DNA from: Synura sp. LO234KE
Taxonomy: Eukaryota > Sar > Synurophyceae > Synurales > Mallomonadaceae
Length of the DNA: 10,664 bases
Assembly (NCBI GenBank): GCA_015143735.1
Contig: VKHC01000607.1
Coordinates: forward strand, 1 to 10,664
Direction of reading: 5' to 3'
The position numbers and the translations under genes are program-made. Numbering within the stretch: position 1 is the first letter of the stretch; each line of letters begins with the position of its first letter. The notes under the pieces are model-generated. The model was not told the DNA's origin and searched no databases. It worked only from the letters and a program-made list of their open reading frames with translations. Below are positions 1 to 8,605 of the stretch, one piece after another.

Positions 1-2514
1 CAAATCAAGAGGTAAGGAATCGAGAAACCCCATCACTTCGTGCGTACGAGAGAGAATTCACGAATTCAATACAGGCGACGGCCATATATATATCTGAGGA
101 AGACAATTTAAATAAGGCCTCTGATGCATTAAAGCAGCTTTGTGATTATGAATTTTATTTACCCTTGGATAAAACCAGGTGGGTATCCGCATCTATTCGA
201 CTTAGCAAGTTATTAGAAAAATTGCAGTTGGAAAAGAATTCGTGGCCTACGAAAGAGGACACTTTATTGGATGCTGGAATTTGGTCTCATTTCGTCTCCC
301 TCACTTGTTCCGATGTATCGGACATTATTCCATTATTACCAGAAATACGAATCGGTGCCGATGCTCTAGAGCTGCGCGTAGATCTTTTACAAGACCAATC
401 ATACAGCAATATACACAAGCAAATTGCGTTGCTCAGAGAGCACTGCCCATTACCAATCGTATTTACTGTGCGCTCGGATGGTCAAATTGGTCGATTCCCC
501 TCGGATGACACACGTCGCATATTCGACCTTCTGGAACAAGGTCTGCGCGCAGGGGTCGAGTGGGTCGATGTGGAGGCATGCTGGCCAGATGACGTAACGA
601 ATGAGTTCTGTGTGTTGGCCCGATCCAAGTATGCCCGGACCTCCCGACTGCTGGGCAGCTACCACGTCACCACGCCGCTGTCCGAGGACGAGATCAGCCG
701 TTACTTCCGCGCCTGCCATCTCGGCGGGTATGCTCACATCGTGAAGTTAGTGACCGGGGCGAAGTCGTTAGAGGACTGTGTGCGAGTGCACCAGGTGGGC
801 GGGGAGTTCCAACGGTCGACAGGAGTGCCCTACATCGGTCTCTGTCTGGGTGAAGCGGGGCAGCACAGTCGGGTACTCAACCAGAGATTCACGCCTGTCC
901 GTCATCCGGCTATGACCACCCCTGCGGCGCCGGGCCAGCTCACAGCGAAGGAATTAGTGTCCTTGAGGGCGAGGGCTGCCATGGCGTACACAGAGCCCAG
1001 ACAGATGTACCTCTTCGGGTCGCCTATCAAGCTGTCCCTCTCTCCTGCAATGCACAATGCAGCCTTCACGACCTTACTACTGCCCCACAACTACTCCCTC
1101 CTGGAGAAGCCGCGTGGTAGTTGGGAAGAGTACCGATCTGTGCTGAAAGAGGAGACGTTCGGCGGCGCCTCGGTCACCATCCCCCACAAGGAAGATATCA
1201 TCGCGCTTCTGGACGAGGTCCGAGAACCGGCGAATCACATCGGTGCCGTGAACACGATTGTGTGCGAGTATGAGAATGGTCAAGAGGGGGAGGAGGAGAG
1301 AGGGGGGGAGGGAGGGAAGACGGTGGGGAGGCGGCGGTTGATTGGCCTGAACACTGACTGGGTGGGGATCCACCGCCCCGTGCTGAGACAGTTGCTCAGG
1401 CGAGAGAGTAAAAGAGGGGGGAGGCGGCCGGGCCGAGGGCGTGGTCTGGTGATAGGCGCAGGTGTGTAGCCGTGGCTGTGCTTGCATCCGTCCGCAGGTC
1501 ACTGCTCAAGCGCCAAGTTGTCGGCCCGCATGTATCTATGTGTGCAGTTTTGGAGCACCTGTTCGTTATCTCAGCAGTGAGATATTTGTGTGTTCATTCA
1601 GTATCCGTCCGTCTCTTGGGTCCATCTGACTCTGTATGTCCATGTCCGTGTCCGTGTCCCTGTCTGTAGGAGGTACAGCGATGGCAGCCTGTTACGCGGT
1701 CACTCAATTAGGTCCGTTCTGTCCGAGCGGCCCAATGTCGTTTTGTAGTTCTCAATGTGTGTATAATCTGTGTAACGACAAGGGTCAGGAGTCCGTGTCC
1801 CAGGTCATGTCGTAGGATAATATCCTCCCTTCTCCTTTCAGGCCTGGACCTGTTCGTCTACAACCGCTCCCCCGAGAAGGCGGAGACCCTCGCAGACAAG
1901 TAGGAGCAGCGGTGGAGCATACATCTGACTCCTGCCCCTCTGCGCCCCCATCCACCGGGTTAACTTGTCTGTGTCCTTCTTGACTCATCCAGGTTTCAGG
2001 GAACGGCCTTAAAGTCTCTGGAGACCGCGGTCCTGAACGGTCCCGGGGGAGAGGATGGAGAGCTGGTCCTGGTGATATCGACGGTGCCCCTCAGCGCCAA
2101 TGTCACTCTACCCCATGCCCTGCTGGCGTCCTCCCCCGTGGTAATGGATGTCGTCTACCGTCCCCCCCGCACTCCACTCCTGCAACAGGTACCCTGCCTA
2201 TGCTCACGTGTGCTGGTAGACGTTGTGTTATTTGAAGTCGCGGTATAGACAAGAGAAACGATTGGAGTACAGTTGAGATAAGGGCAATAGCCATAACCTT
2301 GAAAACCCCGTAATACATGCGCGTGACGATGTGATGTGATGTGATGTGATGTGATGTGTTCCAATAGGCCTTGGACGCAGGGTGCTTGGTGGTCCAAGGT
2401 GGCACCATGCTTCTGGAGCAGGCGAAGGAGCAGTTCCAGTTGTGGACGAAGCGACGAGCCCCGGGCGATGTGATGGAGCGGGCCCTGTTCGCTGACCTCG
2501 AAAAGCTTCCTTGA
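1..2514 (+). CDS. ARO1: AROM pentafunctional shikimate-pathway protein, 3' part (shikimate kinase end, 3-dehydroquinate dehydratase, shikimate dehydrogenase)
   Basis: Exons read 1-1461, 1670-1711, 1842-1899, 1993-2188 and 2368-2514 (TGA). The 5' end lies outside the window. The first ~280 bases fit the C-terminal end of a shikimate kinase (CDYEFYLP resembles the family CSNYEF motif). Type I 3-dehydroquinate dehydratase follows from ~288: ELRVD at 369, TVRSD at 465, the catalytic His of GSYH at 663-665, the Schiff-base Lys of IVKL at 744-746, and TPVRHP...AAPGQL at 891-941. Shikimate dehydrogenase starts at ~1005: SLSPAMHN, VTIPHK (catalytic Lys 1188-1190), GAVNTIV, GLNTDW. Its NADP loop GAGGTA is rebuilt across intron 1, and the end has VVMDVVYRP and GGTMLLEQA. 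Introns are 208, 130, 93 and 179 bp, all GT-AG. In fungi AROM catalyses five consecutive cytosolic steps to EPSP; the last two domains make dehydroshikimate and shikimate. A Gly/Glu/Arg insert lies at 1263-1337. The domain calls are secure; the first ~160 bases are less so. Confidence 0.95.
12..74 (+). other. possible in-frame intron near the 5' edge of the AROM fragment
   Basis: AG|GTAAGG at 10-17 is a near-ideal donor, and an ACAG acceptor ends at 74. The 63 bp between is a multiple of three, has no stop in the AROM frame, and matches the 48-66 bp size of the short introns in this window. Retained, it encodes TPSLRAYEREF, which loosely resembles the RPx...Y stretch of shikimate kinases. I therefore cannot decide between exon and intron. 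Confidence 0.35.
1284..1335 (+). repeat. purine-rich low-complexity tract in an AROM exon, with a G-quadruplex-capable core
   Basis: The coding strand is almost all G and A here, and 1302-1316 (G7-A-G3-A-G3) provides four runs of three G with one-base loops. It encodes a Gly/Glu/Arg stretch between the NTIV and GLNTDW motifs of shikimate dehydrogenase. The family normally has a short loop at that point, so the tract reads as an expanded surface-loop insertion. A second, Arg/Gly-rich expansion (about 1395-1442) comes just before the NADP-binding glycine loop. Confidence 0.8.
1637..1666 (+). repeat. imperfect TGTCCN hexamer repeat (5 copies) at the end of AROM intron 1
   Basis: The units are TGTCCA, TGTCCG, TGTCCG, TGTCCC and TGTCTG, ending three bases before the TAG acceptor at 1667-1669. 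The repeat sits where the pyrimidine tract of the 3' splice site is expected. Confidence 0.8.
2328..2357 (+). repeat. (GATGT)6 microsatellite in AROM intron 4
   Basis: Six perfect GATGT units lie in tandem, ten bases upstream of the intron's AATAG acceptor (AG at 2366-2367). The array is wholly intronic and likely length-polymorphic. Confidence 0.95.
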
Positions 2515-3627
2515 CCTCTATTGCGGCTTATGAGTCGGGACCAGTACTGTCTTGTTGGCTAAGATATCAATCTCAAACCTTCACTGGCTGCTCTAGTAAC
2601 TAATACTACGAAGTGATGACCGTGGATTCTGATGCATACCCAATTCATTAAGCACGCATTCCCGCTCTCCGATTAGTCTCTGGGCTGGCGCCGGCATATC
2701 TGCAGATCACACTTTTATGATTTTCTAAACGAAATTCTTTGCACTTCAATAGCTCAATTTCTTGTCTTGGAAAAGAACCGTTAGCTTTCCGAGAAAATTC
2801 TATCGTTAGCGATTACCACCCCCACAGGGCCTCATAATAATCACGGCAAGCACTGAAACGACCGCCAGGTGAGGCTGGTGGAGAGCTCCATATCTGGCAC
2901 TCTTGGTGACTAGCCCAAACAGCCAGCAGGATAGATGTTGGAGCCCCAAGGGCCCCCAGCTCCCCCATGGTGGACAAAAATAGGCTTTTGATTAGCTCCA
3001 CTTGGGTGGAGGAGAACTAGCCCAGCAGACCTCGCGAACCTTCCATTGCGTCTTCCTCAGCTACGGCTTGAAGTGGACTCCATCATCGGCGAGGACCAGC
3101 CAGGGCGCGGCGCAGGATAAGAACTAGCAACTTCGTGGCTGAGCAAGCGATTTTGGATTACAGCTCCTCCTTAAGCTCCTAGCAGCTACCACTGTGACGG
3201 CAAGATTCCCTTAACTAAGTGTACCATATCCCTTCGTTCTAGAAGGAGTGTATGCTCGCATATTTTGAGAAAATTGAGTATGATAAAAAAGTAGATCTGT
3301 AAACAATGCAGCAAGCAAGCGGTACCATGTACTTCTTTGTAATTAGTAGCAATGCAGTGGACCACTAGCTTACTAAGTTTCTTGGGGGATGCGTGTTGTT
3401 GCCATGTGAGAAAAAATCCGAAAAGGATTTATATTTCTTAAGGAATACTCGGCACCTCGTTGTATTAGTACCGACTCAGAGGTGTATAACTTCCGATCAG
3501 CTGGAAAAATTGTGAGAAATTGTACATTAAGTAGAGCTTGCCGGAAATATAGAAGCTCGCCATTATAGGGCACTAGTCGTTAAGCAAGAAGAAGAATATA
3601 TACATGTAATTATTCTTGCTTTACAAG
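2515..3627. other. convergent intergenic region between AROM and SLD5, no identifiable gene
   Basis: This region must hold the 3' untranslated ends of both flanking genes. Base composition is uneven: about 2815-3200 is GC-richer than the sequence around it, and a perfect hairpin (CTCCAC-TTGG-GTGGAG) lies at 2996-3011. The longest reading frames are 62-66 codons on the minus strand (2813-3001 and 3373-3573). Neither shows a motif I recognise. No tRNA B-box-like sequence or terminal inverted repeat was seen. The GC island could be a decayed repeat or an unrecognised noncoding transcript. Confidence 0.6.
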
Positions 3628-4433
3628 TCAGAGCAGAATAATTTCTTCCCTGAGAACATGATTTCTGATTGCCTCATACTGAACCACGTGAATGTCATTT
3701 TTGAGAAATCTCTGAAGTTGCTGTCCACCTACATCGATTCCATCAATATCTTGCGCAACGCGGCAAAATACATATTCCTAGGTTGATTATTGTTTCAGTA
3801 TTACAAGAAAATGGTCATTCAAGAATATACCTGGAAGGTAGCTTCACTATTTGATGTTTCTAACATTTCAGATAAGATTTCTTTCGCCGATTCAGATACG
3901 CGACTATGGAGACAGTCCTCGAAAAAATTGGAATTTAATCGTAAGATCCTGGCGACGAAAGCATTTTCTTCAGCGGAGAGGCGATTCTTGATGTCGTTAC
4001 TGGCAACGATTGAGTTGATATTATCTTCGATTTTGAGAAGCCTCGTGCGCAAGTATTTCAACAGCGAGAATTTTACCCGCTGGATTTCCATCCTATACAA
4101 CGAAGCAGTAAAGGATTCTTCCGGAGTCGTATTTTTGTCATCAATACCCTCCTATTGCTGGAATATATTAGATGGCTTAAGTATAACCTTTATAGATACC
4201 TCTTGTCTTGTAATCATGAACTTCACTACATCCACTAGAGCTTTATTATAAGGCAATATTTCAGGCGCGTGAACTTCAGTACTCCAAGCTTCGTTTAATT
4301 GCTGCAAATCATCTTGCATGGTAATTTTCTCATCTTGCGATCCATCTTCGAAATCTGGAAATTCCATCCAAATTAAATTTTCAAAAAATTCTGCGGGATA
4401 TGTATTGTACATATGCTGCGACTCGTACAACAT
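3628..4433 (-). CDS. SLD5: GINS complex subunit Sld5 (DNA replication)
   Basis: Exons on the minus strand are 4433-4200, 4151-3831 and 3777-3628 (TGA), joined by 48 and 53 bp GT-AG introns, both phase 0. The product is about 234 aa, close to human SLD5 (223 aa). Family hallmarks are LNEAWSTEVHAPEILPY (about residues 46-62), the A-domain core YRMEIQRVKFSLLKYLRTRL followed by KIE, and a C-terminal B domain EYVFCRVAQDI...NDIHVVQYEAI ending in IILL. GINS (Sld5, Psf1, Psf2, Psf3) joins Cdc45 and Mcm2-7 to form the CMG replicative helicase in the nucleus. The start at 4433 has A at -3. An in-frame Met at 4412 is the alternative and would give 227 aa. The 5' end nearly abuts the divergent JmjC gene. 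Confidence 0.92.
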
Positions 4434-4463
4434 TTTGTGCCCGCTAGCCGCTAGCTCAAAACG
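4434..4463. promoter_or_regulatory. 30 bp divergent SLD5/JmjC intergenic gap with tandem CCGCTAG
   Basis: This is all the sequence between the preferred SLD5 ATG (minus, 4433) and the JmjC ATG (plus, 4464); the gap is 51 bp if SLD5 starts at 4412. Two copies of CCGCTAG lie at 4441-4454 and create two palindromic GCTAGC sites (4443-4448, 4450-4455), the only obvious candidate protein-binding motif. Any shared promoter must overlap the 5' coding part of one or both genes. Confidence 0.5.
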
Positions 4464-5939
4464 ATGAAGAGGCAACGAACAGAGGGCGAAAAGAAAAATT
4501 TCTTTGAAGGAGTAGTTATATCTAATTTGGAATCCATAAAGGACAAGAGTATTCCACCACAAGATGTTTTTGAGAACTATGTATCAAAGAGAACTCCAGT
4601 TAAGTTTTTATTTCACCTAAATGACCCAAATTGGTCAATTAATCGATGGTCAAACGATTATCTACGTCAATCGTGTGGACAAAATGATGTTCGCGTCGAA
4701 ATCAAAGATGCTCGCGGAAATTTTGGGAAGGGGAAGGAAGTGCACATGAAATTCGATAGATTTTTGGACGAGTTTGAAAAGGGAACAGGAGAGTTTTACA
4801 TGACAACACAGGAGCTGAACTACGATATATACGGAGAACCAGAAATTATATCTTCACCATTGAATACTATGATTAGAGATTTCCCTTTAGTGCCGAGCCT
4901 TTTCCAGCACCTGGTAGTTTCCAATATCAATCTTTGGTTGGGCTCAAGTAAAACTTATACGAACTCTGGATTGCATCATGATTATCATGATAATTTATAT
5001 ATACTTATTCGAGGATGGAAAAAAATATTGTTAATCAGCCCTCATGAAACCGAGAATATGTACACCAACGGGACACTTCGAATCGTTCATAGGAACGGAC
5101 GCATAAATTACCTGGAGCAGGAGGAAACAAGAGCCGATGGTGCGAGCATCAACTGTGAACGTGCACTTCTTGCCTCAAAGCAAGTGGAAGATGCGAATAC
5201 CAGACTGGAAGAGGTGGGTGGGGATGTTAGTCTGTGCTAATCCATTGTTGAAACGACTCTTTCGTGGCAGTTAAAGAGTCAGCTCGCGCAGCTCTCTGAT
5301 GGCGATGAGACGAAACAGAAATTAGTGTTACTTGACATAGAACGAGCAGAGGAAGCGGTGGAGGAGGCGCTGGAGCGACTTCTGGAGGCGGAAGGAGTGG
5401 ACGAAAATAAAAGCGGAGGAGACCAGGACGAGAGCGATGACAGTGATGACTCCGGGACAGATGGCGTGATAAAAACGTTGGGAGACCCGTTAGTTGGGGA
5501 AAAGAGAAGGCCGGTAAGCAAGTTGATCCAATTCCCATATTTATCTCCTGACATCGCACATGCCTCCGAATGCACGTAGGGCGGCGAGGCGAAATACTCG
5601 ACGACGTGCACTGCTCCGCTTAACTTCAGCCGAGTGGACACCACCCTGTCGGAACCGGAGCTCGAGCGGTTGTTCCCTCTGTACGCTGATTCGATTCGTC
5701 GCCGCCCACCTCTCGAGGTAACTCTCTGCGCGGGAGAGATGCTCTACATCCCGGCGGGGTGGTTCCATGAAGTCCACTCCCTGGGCCCACCACCTCTCGG
5801 ACACATGGCCCTGAACTACTGGTTCCATCCGCCCGACAATGATAGCTTCCATAGGCCATACAGCAGTGACTTCTGGCCGACCGACTGGAGAAGGAGAATG
5901 GCGAACTCTGAACGTAGTAACTCGACGACCATTGGTTGA
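4464..5939 (+). CDS. JmjC / cupin_8 2-oxoglutarate-Fe(II) dioxygenase (JMJD7-like)
   Basis: Exons are 4464-5213, 5271-5513 and 5580-5939 (TGA), with 57 and 66 bp GT-AG introns, both phase 0, giving 450 aa. The N-terminal ~150 residues resemble the helical region before the JmjC fold in cupin_8 proteins. The iron site is visible: LHHDYHDNLY (His171, Asp173) and the distal His394 in MLYIPAGWFHEV. Lys186 in RGWKK is the likely 2-oxoglutarate anchor. The C-terminus HMALNYWFHPPD with DFWPTDW is typical. Residues ~219-335 are an insert: a Glu/Leu-rich likely coiled coil (~235-290), then an acidic Asp/Ser/Glu stretch (~291-315). Related proteins hydroxylate lysine or other residues, or demethylate proteins; the substrate here is unknown. 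There is no evident signal peptide, so it is presumably cytosolic or nuclear. Composition shifts from AT-rich exon 1 to GC-rich exon 3. Confidence 0.9.
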
Positions 5940-8086
5940 CTATGTGCGGGAACACCCAGACCTTCAGCCTCGCGGATTACGAATTCTAATTATTTGCGCC
6001 TAAGCGAAAACTCATTTCTTCCCCTCGGATATCTCCGTGATCCACCACGATAGTGAAATGCGGTAAAATCCGTCGATTTCGTGTTATTACTATCGTACAA
6101 CTCTGAACTAGGTTGCTTACTCCAGGTTACTTACGAATTTCTTTTCGGACGTAGCTACGCTCTCCAGTGGAAGTCAGTTTCAGCCGTTTCAACCGAATAT
6201 TTCTTAACCTGAACTTTAACTACGCAATAGAAACCATTTTTGGTAGTCACCACCAGACTACACTACTCCGGCTGCCGGAAATGGTGCCGTTATATCATTA
6301 GATCATCGTGTAGAAGCGGCCCAATAGTAATTCGTCATCAAAATATTTAATTTTCTGTTATAACAGATTGCAAACAGGCCTTCCATCGAACACCACTACC
6401 ACTACATTTCCACCATCATGCATGCTATTGATTGATTATGAAACATACGCTGGGAAGCGCTTACCTTCTCCTCGAGCCATCAAATTTATCTGGCTTGCTG
6501 AGACTCCTGGATTCATGACAATATCCTTCATACTGGCATTCCACCACACTTTTGCTTTACTGGAGTGCAGCAGTAGCTTTCTGATCCAAGTCCCCTGCCT
6601 TAAACACTACTACTTTCGACAGCTGTGCGTGGTGTTCCTGTTTGTTATCTTTATCCCTGCATACTTCTACAATATATCAGCATAGCCAGAAGTTCTTATT
6701 GTGAAAATACTGGCCTAAATTAACTAATTTCTATCATGTTTGAATTTTTTCACATTTTACCGGCTTTCTCTAGGAAATCGTGGAAGATCTTGATTATACG
6801 AAGTTTACAACTAGTTGCAGTTTGTATATTTTGTACGTACTTTCCCCCATGTGGTCATGAAATCTCTATCAGCATTCAATAGTATTTGCGCGAAAAATCA
6901 GTGTCTTTTATCAAAATCTTGTCCGAATTCGTGTATATTGCTAATGTGGATTCTTCTCGAGTAGGAGGTGTCCAAGTCAGACTAATTGACACAATTGAGT
7001 CGTTCCGCTTGCTAGTTACTAGTTGTTGAAAGCTACCACACTTCTCGCTGCTTAGAATTCATTTTCCCTCAGTTGTTCTTACAAATAGTAATTCCACTGT
7101 ATCGGAATGGTAACTCAGGATAGCTTAAGAGAAGTATCACCTAGACTTTTTAACCTTGCTAAATAATTTTTATTAATTCTGAGAACCAATACATATGAAA
7201 TGAAGTAAATTTCAACGGAAGCAATAGAAACTTGAACTCAGAGTCTATCATGTATTCAGATGTTTTCCTACGTAGACATTTATTTTGAATTGAGTGCTGG
7301 GACAATCTAAGACTACAAGTTGACTACCAACGAATCAATCAGGCAGACTCGAAAAAAGCTAGTTCCTAGTGCGCAGATCTGTTCAAATAAACTGATCTCC
7401 AAAATCCACCTCCTTGGAATCTATCAAAACACAATTGTTGAGAAGTACGATAATTGTTTTTAGTGATCTCAAATCGGTCCTAGGAAATATTGCTGGTCTC
7501 ATCACAGTTGGATTGTTATGTTACTTTTGTGTTTATCGATAGTCATCACAGCCGAATAATCTATTTCAAACTATTGCGCCCAATTTTGCTGGGTAGCTCG
7601 CAACTGTCTGCCTCTTTGTTCAAAGCACATGGAAGCGTTAACTTCAACATATCTTCCACATGGCAATGCACCGCATCCATCAAAAAAGATGATCCTGATA
7701 AATGCGAGGCACTGAAAAAGTGGAGTAAGGTAAGCCACGGATTTGAGATTTAACCAGATCTAGGGCAAGGGTAAATTTAATACTGCCTTACAGCGCTAGT
7801 TAAACCTACGCGGCGAGATTACTCGGCATTTCTTTGCTATGTCCATCCTAGGATTACACGTGTTTTCAAAAATATAATTACGATTGAAAGTTAGAATAAG
7901 CACTGACGAGAGAATAAAACAAAAAACTTAAGGTATCATTCAGCGATTAGCAGTGTTCGATGTTTGCTTGCGTGTCAAATGCAGCAGTCATGATATGAAC
8001 CACGAATCCAATCTTCCTATCCACGAAGGAGATCCGCCATGATCGAAGTATGAGAGGGACCTCGTATGCAAGTCAAGGCAGCGCCA
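5940..8086. other. 2.1 kb convergent intergenic region between JmjC and Hsp20, no confident gene
   Basis: The sequence is mostly AT-rich, with frequent stops in all frames. It carries the 3' untranslated ends of the two flanking genes. A 105-codon plus frame at 6368-6685 is rich in Phe, Leu, Ile and Cys, has no recognisable motif and looks like a chance frame. The best remaining candidate is the exon-like stretch at 7490-7729. I saw no tRNA, long terminal repeat, transposase motif or large tandem array. Confidence 0.55.
7490..7729 (+). CDS. possible exon of an unidentified small protein
   Basis: An open stretch ends at a strong donor, AAG|GTAAGC (7730). Its second half has a protein-like composition: FKAHGSVNFNISSTWQC, then a Lys/Asp-rich segment with two cysteines (CTASIKKDDPDKCEALKKW). 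Just upstream, at 7518 in another frame, is ATG followed by codons for LLLCLSIVITA, which resembles a signal peptide. No splice pattern I tried joins the two convincingly. No downstream exon was found: after the nearest acceptors the frame meets a stop at once or within a dozen codons. It may be a genuine small secreted protein, a decayed gene or noise. Confidence 0.2.
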
Positions 8087-8605
8087 TTACATTAAATTTT
8101 CGATTTCAATATCTTTGGCGGAGTTATGAACGTTTGTTTTTTTAGGCACGCTAATAAGGAGTGTTCCGTTCTGATACGAAGCTTTAATGAATTCTAAATC
8201 TGCGTCTGCGGGGAGGCTGATGGATCTGGATTCCGTTCCAAAAAGACGCTCCAATTTAAAATAGTTCAAGCTTACTGGGGTCACATCTTTATCAAATTTG
8301 GGGAATTTTTTTGTTTCAATAAGTAAGAAATTGTTCGGCTGCAGCGATAGTTTAATATCCTCTCGTTTTGAGCCCGGAACATCAGCATCAAGATGATATT
8401 CAGTATCTGATCGTAAGTAAATCATGTTTACTTGATCTGAAGTATATCATTAATGATGATTTTCACCTGTCTCATAGAAATCCACATGAATTATTTTCTC
8501 ATCGTAGTTTTCTTTCACTCGCGCATCGTTCGGTGCACCTTTCAGAGGAACGTCGGCATCAATGTTGATATTGTCTTGTCGGTATAATAGAGAACTGCTT
8601 TTCAT
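8087..8605 (-). CDS. small heat-shock protein, Hsp20 / alpha-crystallin family
   Basis: Minus-strand exons are 8605-8467 and 8406-8087 (TAA), joined by a 60 bp GT-AG phase 1 intron, for a product of about 152 aa. Splicing restores the classic start of the alpha-crystallin domain, VDFYETDTEYHLDADVPGSK (about residues 41-60). This is followed by REDIKLSL, an ERLFGTESRSISLP strand (FxRxxxLP-like), and the signature ASYQNGTLLISVPKK near the end. DIEIE at the C-terminus is an IxI-type tail that docks neighbouring subunits in this family. Such proteins are ATP-independent, oligomeric holdase chaperones, normally cytosolic. The ATG at 8605 is the first in-frame Met after an upstream stop. A heat-shock-element-like array lies 80-97 bp upstream, consistent with Hsf1 control. 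An upstream acceptor after 8437 would add ten residues. Confidence 0.92.

Noticed and set aside
1077-1502. 141-codon minus-strand frame rich in Pro and Ser
   Set aside because: It is antisense to the purine-rich AROM exon, and its composition follows from that tract.
2813-3001. 62-codon minus-strand frame in the GC-rich island
   Set aside because: No conserved motif and flanked by stops. Its length is expected by chance in a GC-richer stretch.
3001-3070. tRNA-like or SINE-like signal on the minus strand (GGTTCGCGAGG resembling a B box)
   Set aside because: It does not match the B-box consensus well, no A box or cloverleaf could be drawn, and no poly-A tail or target-site duplication was found.
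3373-3573. 66-codon minus-strand frame upstream of the SLD5 stop
   Set aside because: It starts at a non-ATG codon, has no recognisable domain and no splice partner.
3790-4251. 153-codon plus-strand frame
   Set aside because: It lies antisense to the SLD5 exons and is explained as a shadow of them.
5227-5955. several 100-120 codon minus-strand frames
   Set aside because: All are antisense to the GC-rich JmjC exons, where stops are rare. They carry no domain.
6368-6685. 105-codon plus-strand frame (also antisense fragments reading KVWWNASMKDIVMNPG and VVVVFDGRPVCNLL)
   Set aside because: The plus frame is rich in Phe, Leu and Cys with no motif. The antisense frame is broken by four stops within about 350 bases. 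Neither resembles a family I know, and such lengths are plausible by chance.
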